A stretch of 19,207 bases of DNA from an uncultured Amaricoccus sp. (GTDB taxonomy: Bacteria; Pseudomonadota; Alphaproteobacteria; Rhodobacterales; Rhodobacteraceae): positions 1-19,207 of the forward strand of contig NZ_CALAGI010000006.1 of the NCBI RefSeq assembly GCF_937891315.1, written 5' to 3'. Numbering within the stretch: the stretch's first letter is position 1; each line of letters begins with the position of its first letter. Below the pieces are notes generated by a model. The model had not been told where the DNA came from and ran no database searches. It saw only the letters and a list, made by a program, of their open reading frames with translations. Made by a program: the position numbers and the translations under genes. This document shows, piece after piece, positions 7,424 to 14,380 of the stretch.

Positions 7424-7461
7424 ATGCTCGACAATTCGGCGGCGCGCCGGCCGCTCGCGAA
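7374..7461 (+). repeat. 16-bp direct repeat pair spanning the glycosyltransferase start
   Basis: GCCGGCCGCTCGCGAA occurs at 7374-7389 in the leader and again at 7446-7461 inside the first codons of the glycosyltransferase, 72 bp apart. It may be a small duplication or a binding site, or chance in GC-rich sequence. Confidence 0.6.
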
Positions 7462-8338
7462 AACCGGTAGCGGCCGCGATTTCTTCCATCGGGCCGAACC
7501 CGGGACGACGAGCATCATTCTTCCGGCGAGCAACGAGGCGCGATATATCGGCCCTTGCCTCGAGGCGCTGCTCGCCTCGACCGGGATCGGCGACGCGCAT
7601 CCCATGGAGATCATCGTCGTCGCCAATGCCTGCCGGGACGAGACCGTTTCGATCGCGCGGGGCTTCGCGCCCGTGGCGGCGGCGCGCGGTTGGCGACTGG
7701 TCGTGCTCGATCTCGCCGAGGGCGGCAAGCTCAATGCGCTCAACGCCGGGGACCAGGCGGCGCGGGGGGCGATCCGGGTCTATCTCGACGCCGACGTGAT
7801 CGTCAGCCCGGCTCTCCTCGCCGAGCTGCGCGCGGCGCTCGACCGGCGGGGGCCGGCCTATGCCAGCGGCGCGATGCGCATCGCGCCTTCGCGCAGCCGG
7901 GTCAGCCGGGCCTATGGGCGGCTCTGGGCCCGGGTGCCGTTCATGGCCGAAGGCGTGCCGGGCTGCGGCGTCTTCGCCGTGAACGCCGCGGGCCGCGCGC
8001 GCTGGGGCGCCTTTCCCGACATCATCTCGGACGATACTTTCGCCCGGCTGCAATTCACGCCCGAGGAGCGGATCGCGGTCGCCGCGCCCTATGACTGGCC
8101 GATCGTCGAGGGTTTCTCGCGACTGGTCCGGGTGCGGCGGCGGCAGGACGCGGGCGTCGCGGAGATCGCGCGGCGCTATCCCGCGCTGCTGGAGAACGAG
8201 GGCAAGGCGCCGGTCGGCGCGAGCGGCGGCCTGCGGCTGGCCCTGAGCGATCCGATCGGCTTCGCCGTCTACGCCGCCGTCGCGCTGGCCGTCCGGCTGC
8301 CGCTGGGCGGCGCCGGCGGCTGGAGCCGGGGGCGTTAG
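7424..8338 (+). CDS. Family 2 glycosyltransferase (exosortase E locus)
   Basis: This 304-residue GT-A fold glycosyltransferase transfers a sugar from a nucleotide donor, probably in polysaccharide or glycolipid assembly at the inner face of the membrane. The family 2 pattern is clear: TTSIILPASNEARYIGPCLEALL (split here as residues ~28-50), EIIVVANACRDET, GGKLNALNAG and the metal-binding DxD as YLDAD (Asp122, Asp124). Acidic Asp203-Asp204 in ISDDTFARLQF fits the catalytic-base region, and RVRRRQD resembles the acceptor-side motif. A hydrophobic C-terminal stretch (~266-296) may be a membrane helix. GGAGGG lies 7 bases before the ATG. It ends 6 bp before xrtE, so the two are surely co-transcribed. 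The acceptor and sugar are unknown. Confidence 0.88.
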   Translation: MLDNSAARRPLAKTGSGRDFFHRAEPGTTSIILPASNEARYIGPCLEALLASTGIGDAHPMEIIVVANACRDETVSIARGFAPVAAARGWRLVVLDLAEGGKLNALNAGDQAARGAIRVYLDADVIVSPALLAELRAALDRRGPAYASGAMRIAPSRSRVSRAYGRLWARVPFMAEGVPGCGVFAVNAAGRARWGAFPDIISDDTFARLQFTPEERIAVAAPYDWPIVEGFSRLVRVRRRQDAGVAEIARRYPALLENEGKAPVGASGGLRLALSDPIGFAVYAAVALAVRLPLGGAGGWSRGR

Positions 8339-8344
8339 GCGCGC

Positions 8345-9931
8345 ATGAGCTTCGCGCGCAACCGCCTGATTCTGATCGCGGGTCTGCTTTGCCTCGAGCT
8401 CGTCGGGCTGGCGCTCGCCTACCAGGTGCTGACCTCGTTCGAATGCCAGGCGACCGAGGCGATGGGCGCCTGCCGCTTCCTGCGCAGTTTCGTGGCGCGG
8501 GCGATCTCGATCCTCGCCGCGCTCGCGGTCTTCGCCTGGGCCCGGCCCGCGGCGATGGGGCGTCTTGTCCGCCGTATCGAGGCGAACGCCGGCGGGTCGG
8601 CCTGGTCCTCGCTGCATTTCGCAGGCGTGGCACTGATGTTCGCGCCGCTGCTGCTGCCGGCCTCCTCGCCGGGCGATCTCTTCCTGCGCGCCGTCGGGCC
8701 CTGGCTGATCGGGGCGACGGCGGCGGGCGTCGGCGCGCTGCTCTGGCTCGCGCCGCCGCGCGACTGGTTCGACTGGCTGCGCGAGGAGCGGTTCGCGCCG
8801 CTCGCCGTGCTGGCGGCCGGCTTCGCCATCCCCGATCTCGCCGAACTGGCCCAGCCGCTCTGGTACTGGCCGGCGCTGGCGCGCGCCACCTTCGACGCGG
8901 TCTATCTGGCGCTGCGGGGGATCGGCGCCGGGCCGGTGGCCGATCCGCCGGCCTATATCATCGGGATCGACGGGTTCCTCGTTCATATCGCGCAGCAATG
9001 TTCGGGCATCGAGGGGCTGGCGATGATGACCGCCTTCGCCCTGCTCTATTCGGCGCTGTTCCGCGACACGCTGCGCCTGTGGCGATTCTGGCTGGTCGTG
9101 GTCCCGCTCGGACTGGCGCTCAGCTGGCTGCTCAATGTCGCGCGGATCGCGGGCCTCATCCTGATCGGCGCGCGGATCTCGCCGGACCTCGCGGTCAACG
9201 GCTTTCACAGCTACGCCGGCTGGATGTTCTTCACACTGCTGGCGCTCGCGCTGCTCTATGTCGCGCAGGTAACGCCCTGGTTGCGCAAGGGGCCGCGCGA
9301 CCTTGGCGCGCGCCCTCTGGGCGAGGACTGGACGGCGGCGCGGATCCTGCCGTTCGTGGTCTTCATGCTGGGAAGCGTCGCCGCCTCGGCGCTGTCGAGC
9401 CATCCCGACCTCGCCTATCCGCTCAAGGCCACGGCGATGGCGGCGGCGCTCTGGTTCTTCCGGCGCTGCTACGCGCGGCTGGACCGGGGCATCGATCCGG
9501 TCGCGCTGGTGGCGGGCGTCGGTGTCGGCTTCGGGTGGATCCTGCTGCGGGCGCCGGCGAGCGCCGAGGATGCCCGACTGGCGGCGGGGCTCGCCGGGTT
9601 CGGCGGCGCGGCGTTCGCGCTCTGGGCGACCACGCGGATTCTCGGTACCGTGCTGCTGGTGCCGATGATCGAGGAGCTGTTCTTTCGCGGCTATGTGCTG
9701 GCGCGGCTCGACCGCGGCGGGCTCGCCTGGCGCTTCGTGGCGATCGCGGTTTCGTCCGCGCTTTTCGCCGCGCTGCATGGGCGCTGGCTGGCGGCGGGCG
9801 CCGCCGGCCTCGTCTTCGCCTGCGTATTTCTGCGGCGGGGACGACTATCGGATGCGATCGTCGCGCATGTGGTCGCGAATTTCGTCGTCGCCGGCTGGGC
9901 CGTGGCGAATGGCGACTGGAGCGCGATCTGA
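8345..9931 (+). CDS. xrtE: Exosortase E / CAAX-type protease fusion (VPEID-CTERM system)
   Basis: This 528-residue multi-pass membrane protein joins two peptidase-like modules. Residues ~150-310 are the exosortase core: the nucleophile Cys219 in AQQCSGIEG, Arg267 in LLNVARI and His288 in NGFHSYAGW, the Cys/Arg/His triad of exosortases, which cleave proteins at C-terminal sorting signals in a sortase-like way. Residues ~430-515 are a CPBP/Abi (type II CAAX) glutamic protease: EELFFR (Glu443, Glu444, Arg448), SALFAALHG (His478) and AHVVANF (His508, Asn512). Both active sites look complete. This fusion defines the computationally described exosortase E subgroup, whose substrates end in a VPEID signal; such a protein is encoded convergently 115 bp away. 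The preceding glycosyltransferase ends 6 bp upstream; a good ribosome site is not obvious. How the two peptidases divide the work is unknown. Confidence 0.94.
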   Translation: MSFARNRLILIAGLLCLELVGLALAYQVLTSFECQATEAMGACRFLRSFVARAISILAALAVFAWARPAAMGRLVRRIEANAGGSAWSSLHFAGVALMFAPLLLPASSPGDLFLRAVGPWLIGATAAGVGALLWLAPPRDWFDWLREERFAPLAVLAAGFAIPDLAELAQPLWYWPALARATFDAVYLALRGIGAGPVADPPAYIIGIDGFLVHIAQQCSGIEGLAMMTAFALLYSALFRDTLRLWRFWLVVVPLGLALSWLLNVARIAGLILIGARISPDLAVNGFHSYAGWMFFTLLALALLYVAQVTPWLRKGPRDLGARPLGEDWTAARILPFVVFMLGSVAASALSSHPDLAYPLKATAMAAALWFFRRCYARLDRGIDPVALVAGVGVGFGWILLRAPASAEDARLAAGLAGFGGAAFALWATTRILGTVLLVPMIEELFFRGYVLARLDRGGLAWRFVAIAVSSALFAALHGRWLAAGAAGLVFACVFLRRGRLSDAIVAHVVANFVVAGWAVANGDWSAI

Positions 9932-9970
9932 AAGACCGCGGTCCGGAGGACGTCAACGAGCGATGAAAGC

Positions 9971-10006
9971 GACTTGCCGAGGCGCCGATGGGACGGCCGG
10001 CAAGTC
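9971..10006. terminator. Hairpin between convergent xrtE and the VPEID-CTERM gene
   Basis: A perfect 9-bp inverted repeat, GACTTGCCG (9971-9979) and CGGCAAGTC (9998-10006), encloses a shorter GCCG/CGGC stem. It lies 40 bp after each convergent stop. There is no proper T-run on either side, so it may act as a bidirectional weak terminator or mRNA stabiliser. Confidence 0.4.
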
Positions 10007-10046
10007 CGAGGAAATGCCGCCGCCATTCTGGCGACGGGACCGAGCC

Positions 10047-10256
10047 TCAGCGGCTGGAACGGCGACGCTCCCAGGCGAAGGCGAGGCCACCCGCGACCGC
10101 GGCGAGCGCCGCGAAACCGGCGGCGGCGTCGATCTCCGGAACCCGGGCGACCGGGCCATGACCCTGGATCGGGCTCGGCTCGTCGCCGACGGCGAAAGCC
10201 GGCGAGACCGAAAGACCCAGGGCGAACGCGCTGGCAAGAATGGATTTGGTCTTCAT
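10047..10256 (-). CDS. VPEID-CTERM sorting-signal protein, likely exosortase E substrate
   Basis: This is a 69-residue secreted protein. Residues 1-22 are a Sec signal peptide ending in the AFA cleavage motif. Residues 23-38 are a short hydrophilic segment (VGDEPSPIQGHGPVAR). Residues 39-43 are exactly VPEID, followed by a hydrophobic helix (44-62) and a basic tail RRRSSR: the three-part C-terminal sorting signal recognised by exosortases. If cut by signal peptidase and near VPEID, only about 16-21 residues would remain. AGAGGTG lies 4 bases before the ATG. The gene is convergent with xrtE, and lies 92 bp downstream of the leftward family 4 glycosyltransferase, with an AT-rich patch just upstream that could be its own promoter. 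Length and architecture fit the family; the role of the mature peptide is unknown. Confidence 0.92.
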   Translation of the reverse strand: MKTKSILASAFALGLSVSPAFAVGDEPSPIQGHGPVARVPEIDAAAGFAALAAVAGGLAFAWERRRSSR

Positions 10257-10348
10257 TGGGCACCTCTGCTACCATTTAACGAGGCTGATAATCGCGAAAG
10301 TACGCATAAAAAACCAGCGGTATGGTGTTGATTGGTTAAGGCCTCTGA
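10257..10348 (-). promoter_or_regulatory. AT-rich leader of the VPEID-CTERM gene
   Basis: This 92-base gap is markedly more AT-rich than its surroundings, with a run of six T on the minus strand after a weak ACCA/TGGT stem (around 10308-10325). It probably contains both the end of the glycosyltransferase transcript and a promoter for the sorting-signal gene. I could not fix a convincing -35/-10 pair, and no sigma-54 type -24/-12 element, known from some PEP-CTERM genes, was seen. Confidence 0.35.
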
Positions 10349-11608
10349 TCAGGCCACAGCGCCGATCGTCGGGGGCGATGCAACCTCCGGCATGTGCCCC
10401 ACGGCGGGAACGGCACCCATCAGTTCGGCGAGCCGGCCCGCTTCGCGATCTATGTCGTGACGGTCGAGCGCGCGGGCGCGGCCGGCCGCGCCCATCGCCG
10501 CGAGCCGGTCGCGCGGCGTGCCGGCCAGGGCGACCATCGCCCGCGCCAGCGCCTCGGGATCTCCAGCGGGCACGAGCCACCCGGTCTCGCCGGGAACCAC
10601 CAGTTCGGGGACCCCGGCGATGGCGGTGGCGATGACCGGACGGCCGGCCGCCATCGCTTCCATCACCACCATCGGCAGGCCTTCGGCGAAGCTTGGCATG
10701 ACGAGCGCGTGGGCGGCGGCGAGCTCGTCGCGGACCCGGGCCTCGTCAACCCAGCCGGTGATCGTCACGCGACCCGTCAACCCACGCGCCGTGATCGCGG
10801 CCTCGATAGGGCCACGCAGTTCGCCGTCGCCGACGAGGGTGAGACGCAGGGCGGGATGCTCGCGAAGGGCGTGAGCCATCGCCTCGACCAGCAGGAGCTG
10901 GCCTTTCTGCTCGACGAGCCGGCCGATGGCGACCAGCCGCGTCTCGGGGCCGGCGGGGATCGGCGCGGGAGTGGCGAAGCGGGCGGGTTCGACGCCGCAA
11001 TGCACGACCTTGATCCGGGCCCAGCCGTCGAGGTCGGACCAGCGGCAGAGCTGGCTGCGGCCGAAGCTGCTGATCGCGACGGTGAAGGCGGCATGGCGCA
11101 TCTTGTCGCCGAGGCTGAGGGCGACCGGCGCGTCGAACTCTTCAGGCCCGTGCACGGTGAAGCTGTAGGCCGGACCGCCGAGCAGCCGCGCCAGCATCGC
11201 CACGCTGGCGGAATTGGTGCCGAAATGCGCGTGCAGATGGTCGATCCCGAGCGCCCGGCAGCGCGCGACGACATGGCAGGCCTCGACGAAATAGACAAGA
11301 TGCCGCGACACGCCCCGTTCGGCCCGCCGGCCGGTGGCGATGGCGAGACGCAGCGCCGCGAGGCTCCGCCCCGGCGCGCGCGCGATCTGTGCCAGCGTGT
11401 CAAAGGCGAGACGCGGGGCGCCGGCGGACAGCACATGCTCGGTGCGGTCGTCCTCGGCGAGATCGCCCGGATCGACGAGGCGCGCGCGCGCGCCGCGCAT
11501 CGCGAAACGATGCACCGCGATCCCGCGCCGCTCCAGCGCCTGGATCTCACGGCGGATGAAGCTGTGCGAGGGTTGGGGATAGGTATTGACCAGATAGGCG
11601 ATGTTCAT
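10349..11608 (-). CDS. Family 4 glycosyltransferase (WcaL-like)
   Basis: This 419-residue GT-B fold retaining glycosyltransferase resembles those of exopolysaccharide clusters such as colanic-acid WcaL. The N-terminal acceptor domain begins MNIAYLVNTYPQPSHSFIRRE and contains HLHAHFGTNSASVA and SFTVHGPEEFD. The C-terminal donor domain has LVAIGRLVEQKGQ, VGDGELR and the family's Ex7E motif in SFAEGLPMVVMEAMA (Glu309 and Glu317 from this start). The ATG at 11608 is chosen because the protein then begins exactly where the family does; a longer reading from TTG at 11659 adds a basic 17-residue tail. Oddly, a perfect ribosome site (AAGGAGGGG, 11633-11641) lies 24 bases upstream of this ATG, further than usual. 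It is divergent from the flippase and lies upstream of the VPEID-CTERM gene. Confidence 0.9.
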   Translation of the reverse strand: MNIAYLVNTYPQPSHSFIRREIQALERRGIAVHRFAMRGARARLVDPGDLAEDDRTEHVLSAGAPRLAFDTLAQIARAPGRSLAALRLAIATGRRAERGVSRHLVYFVEACHVVARCRALGIDHLHAHFGTNSASVAMLARLLGGPAYSFTVHGPEEFDAPVALSLGDKMRHAAFTVAISSFGRSQLCRWSDLDGWARIKVVHCGVEPARFATPAPIPAGPETRLVAIGRLVEQKGQLLLVEAMAHALREHPALRLTLVGDGELRGPIEAAITARGLTGRVTITGWVDEARVRDELAAAHALVMPSFAEGLPMVVMEAMAAGRPVIATAIAGVPELVVPGETGWLVPAGDPEALARAMVALAGTPRDRLAAMGAAGRARALDRHDIDREAGRLAELMGAVPAVGHMPEVASPPTIGAVA

Positions 11609-11757
11609 GGCGCGTCCCGGGCGGCCGGCGATCCCCTCCTTCCTAGGGCGCGGTGACAAACAAAGTATAAACGCTTGGCCTGTAGACCGGCCGCGACGGT
11701 CGAACGCCGTCGCCGGTTCCGCGCCGCCGATTCCGGCGCCAGCTTGGAGTTTGTCAC
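11609..11757. promoter_or_regulatory. Divergent intergenic region between glycosyltransferase and flippase genes
   Basis: This 149-base gap must drive both directions. An AT-rich patch at 11656-11673 contains TATAAA on the plus strand and the overlapping TATACT on the minus strand, either of which could be a -10 box, though no good -35 accompanies them. An inverted repeat, GCGACGG (11693-11699) and CCGTCGC (11707-11713) with a 7-base loop, is a possible operator. The flippase ribosome site TTGGAG is at 11744-11749. Confidence 0.4.
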
Positions 11758-13116
11758 GTGGCCATGCTCACCAACACCCTGCGGGGCGATGGCCTGATCG
11801 CACGGGCGATGCGCAGTTCGGCCTGGACACTCGGGGGCTACGGGGCCGCGCAGGCGATCCGCCTCGCCTCGAACCTGATCCTGACCCGAATCCTGTTTCC
11901 CGAGACCTTCGGCATGATGGCTCTGGTGACCATCGCCATGGTCGGGTTGCAGCAATTCTCGGATGTCGGCATCGGTCCCTCGATCAACCAGAACAGGCGC
12001 GGCGACGATCCCGACTTCCTCGATACCGCCTGGACGATCCAGGTGGTCCGCGGCTTGATGCTGTGGGGGGCGACCTGCGCGCTGGCCTGGCCGGTCTCGC
12101 AATTCTACGGCGAACCGCAGCTGCTCCATCTTCTGCCGGCGACCGGCCTCACCCTCGTCATCTCGGGTTTCAATCCGACGCGGATCGAGACCGCCCACCG
12201 CCACCTGATGATCGGGCGCGTGACCTTGCTCGATCTCGGCAGCCAGATCGTCGGGCTGGCCGCGACCATCGGGCTCGCGATCGCCATCCGGTCGGTCTGG
12301 GCGCTGGTGATCGGCGGCATCGCGGCCTCGATCGCCAAGCTCGTTCTCTGCAAGGTCTTTCTGCCCGGGCAGTCCAACCGTTTCCATTGGGAGCCGGCGG
12401 CCGCGCACGATCTCATCCATTTCGGCAAATGGATCTTCCTCAGCACGATGTGCGGTTTCATGATCGCCCAGGGCGACCGGGTGATCCTCGGCAAATATCT
12501 CTCGCTCGAGATGCTCGGCATCTACAATATCGGCTATTTCCTCGCGAGCTTTCCGCTGCTGCTCGGCGGCGCGGTGGTCGGGCGGGTGATGATCCCGCTC
12601 TATCGCGAATGTCCGCCCGCCGCCTCGGCCGGGAATTACCGCAAACTGCATCTGATGCGGATGCCGCTGACCAGCTTGCTGCTCGCACTGCTGATGGTGC
12701 TCGCCTTTTTCGGGGTCAAGGTGGTCGGGATGCTCTATGATTCGCGCTATCATCTCGCCGGGCCGATCGTGGTGCTGATCGCGAGCCTGCAGCTGCCGCA
12801 GGTGATCGGGCTGACCTACGACCAAGCCGCGCTCGCCGCCGGCGATTCGCGCCGGTTCTTCGTCCTGCTCTCGTCCCGCGCGGCGCTGATGACGAGCTTC
12901 ATGCTGATCGGCGCCCACAATTGGGGACTGATCGGCGCGCTGGTCGGACAGGGGCTCGCCACCGCGCTCGTCTATCCGGTGGTGATCTGGATCGCGCGGC
13001 GCTATCGCGCCTGGGACCCGATCCACGACGTCACCTTCGCCTTGGTCGGCGGCGCCTTCGGCGCGCTCGCGCTCTGGCTCAACCAGGACGCCCTCGCGCC
13101 GCTCTTGATGCACTGA
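11758..13116 (+). CDS. Wzx-like lipopolysaccharide / exopolysaccharide flippase
   Basis: This 452-residue integral membrane protein of the polysaccharide transporter (MOP superfamily) type likely flips undecaprenyl-linked oligosaccharides across the inner membrane. It has many hydrophobic segments (roughly 12), starting with AMRSSAWTLGGYGAAQAIRL and SNLILTRILFPETFGMMALV, a hallmark N-terminal pattern, then GLQQFSDVGIGPSINQ and the central IHFGKWIFLSTMCGFMIAQGDRVILGKYL. The GTG at 11758 is preferred because TTGGAG lies 8 bases upstream; ATG at 11764 is the alternative. It is divergent from the family 4 glycosyltransferase and is the transport component of the exosortase E locus. No polymerase (Wzy) or priming glycosyltransferase is in the window, so the pathway must draw on genes elsewhere. 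Confidence 0.9.
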   Translation: MAMLTNTLRGDGLIARAMRSSAWTLGGYGAAQAIRLASNLILTRILFPETFGMMALVTIAMVGLQQFSDVGIGPSINQNRRGDDPDFLDTAWTIQVVRGLMLWGATCALAWPVSQFYGEPQLLHLLPATGLTLVISGFNPTRIETAHRHLMIGRVTLLDLGSQIVGLAATIGLAIAIRSVWALVIGGIAASIAKLVLCKVFLPGQSNRFHWEPAAAHDLIHFGKWIFLSTMCGFMIAQGDRVILGKYLSLEMLGIYNIGYFLASFPLLLGGAVVGRVMIPLYRECPPAASAGNYRKLHLMRMPLTSLLLALLMVLAFFGVKVVGMLYDSRYHLAGPIVVLIASLQLPQVIGLTYDQAALAAGDSRRFFVLLSSRAALMTSFMLIGAHNWGLIGALVGQGLATALVYPVVIWIARRYRAWDPIHDVTFALVGGAFGALALWLNQDALAPLLMH

Positions 13117-13252
13117 CGCACGCCGCGAGGCCGAAGGTCGGAGGCCGTCCCACCGCCAACGAAAGCGTGATCCGCTCCTGGATGGGACATTCGCGTTTCG
13201 GAGTATGCTAACAAGCGTTGGTACGCTCGGCGGGCGAAGGAGGACGGCCGGC

Positions 13253-14380
13253 TTGGCCTGGTGGAAACAGACGCTTCTCGCGCTCGCGCTGCTCGTCGCG
13301 ACGACCGTGCTCTGGGCGCTCTACATGCCCGGCGCGGCGCCTCTGCTCGCGCGGCTGGGCCTGACCGCGGCCGAGGGCGCGGCTCCGGCTCCGGCTCCGG
13401 ACGGGACGCGCGCGCCGGGGAGAGCCGGAAGCGGCGGGCCGACGCGGGTGATCGGCACGGTCGTGCAGGCGGCGGAGGCGAACGGCCGGGTTTCGGCGAT
13501 CGGCGACGGCAAGGCGCTGCATTCCGTCTCGGTACTGCCGATGGCACCGGGGCGCCTGATCTCGATCGAGGTCGCCTCGGGCGACGAGGTGACCGCGGGC
13601 GAGACCATCGCGCGACTCGACAGCGACGCCGAGGCGATCGCGCTCGACCGCGCGCGGCTCGCGGTGATGGACGCCGAGGCGACGGTCGCGCGCACCGAGC
13701 GGCTGCGGAGCGGCGGCGCCGCGACCGAGGTCCAGTTGCGCGAGGCCAACCTCGCACTGGAGAACGCCCGGCTGGAGGTGCGTGACGCGGATCTCGCACT
13801 GACGCGGCGCGCGATCACCGCGCCGATCAGCGGTGTCGTCGGTCTGCTGCCCGTCGATCCCGGTAGCCAGGTCGGCACGGCGACCGAGATCGCCACCATC
13901 GACGACCGCTCGCGCATCCTCGTCGATTTCCGCGTGCCCGAACGTTTCGCCGGCCGCCTCGCCATCGGCGATCCCGTCGATGCCACGGCCCTCGCCCGCC
14001 CCGAGCTGGCGCTTCGCGGCGAAATCGTGGCGATCGACAGCCGCGTCGATTCCGCCAGCCGCACGCTCAGGGCGCAGGCGGCGCTCGACAACGGCGCGGA
14101 CCTGCTGCGCGGCGGCATGGCCTTCTCGATCCGCCTCGGCTTCAGCGGCGACACCTATCCGGCGGTCGATCCGCTGGCGATCCAGTGGAGCGGCGACGGA
14201 CCTTACGTCTGGGTCGCGCGGGACGGGCACGCGGTTCGGGTGCCGGTCCGCATCGTCCAGCGCGACAGCGACCGGGTGATGGTCAGCGGGCGGCTCAACC
14301 CCGGCGAGCGCGTGGTGACCGAAGGCCTTCAGCGCCTGCGCGAAGGCGCCCCGCTGGTGTTCGAGGACGAGAATGGCTGA
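13253..14380 (+). CDS. RND efflux pump periplasmic adaptor (membrane fusion protein)
   Basis: This protein of about 375 residues links an inner-membrane RND permease to an outer-membrane channel. It has an N-terminal membrane anchor (LLALALLVATTVLWALYM, no lipobox cysteine), a lipoyl-like half motif (GRLISIEVASGDEVTAGETIARLD), a short coiled-coil hairpin (ARLAVMDAEATVARTERL to REANLALENARLEVRDADL), the second lipoyl half (ITAPISGVVGLLPVDPGSQV), then beta-barrel and membrane-proximal domains. TTG at 13253 is taken as start because GAAGGAGG lies 9 bases upstream; an ATG at 13205 in the same frame would add 16 residues but has no well-spaced ribosome site. It overlaps the permease start by 8 bp, so the two are translated together. 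No TolC-type channel gene or regulator is adjacent. Confidence 0.93.
   Translation: MAWWKQTLLALALLVATTVLWALYMPGAAPLLARLGLTAAEGAAPAPAPDGTRAPGRAGSGGPTRVIGTVVQAAEANGRVSAIGDGKALHSVSVLPMAPGRLISIEVASGDEVTAGETIARLDSDAEAIALDRARLAVMDAEATVARTERLRSGGAATEVQLREANLALENARLEVRDADLALTRRAITAPISGVVGLLPVDPGSQVGTATEIATIDDRSRILVDFRVPERFAGRLAIGDPVDATALARPELALRGEIVAIDSRVDSASRTLRAQAALDNGADLLRGGMAFSIRLGFSGDTYPAVDPLAIQWSGDGPYVWVARDGHAVRVPVRIVQRDSDRVMVSGRLNPGERVVTEGLQRLREGAPLVFEDENG

Noticed and set aside
7367..9778. Very long minus-strand open frame (803 codons) opposite the glycosyltransferase and exosortase
   Set aside because: It is a by-product of GC-rich codon use: it lies wholly antisense to two well-recognised genes and its translation is low-complexity, rich in Arg, Glu, Gln and His, with no domain.
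9963..10331. Plus-strand frame starting after a GGAGGA site downstream of xrtE
   Set aside because: It runs antisense through the whole VPEID-CTERM gene, is low-complexity, and the spacing to GGAGGA is long; the minus-strand gene is far better supported.
11605..13113. 502-codon minus-strand frame opposite the flippase
   Set aside because: It is antisense to a clear membrane transporter; its translation is strongly charged low-complexity sequence with no family signature.
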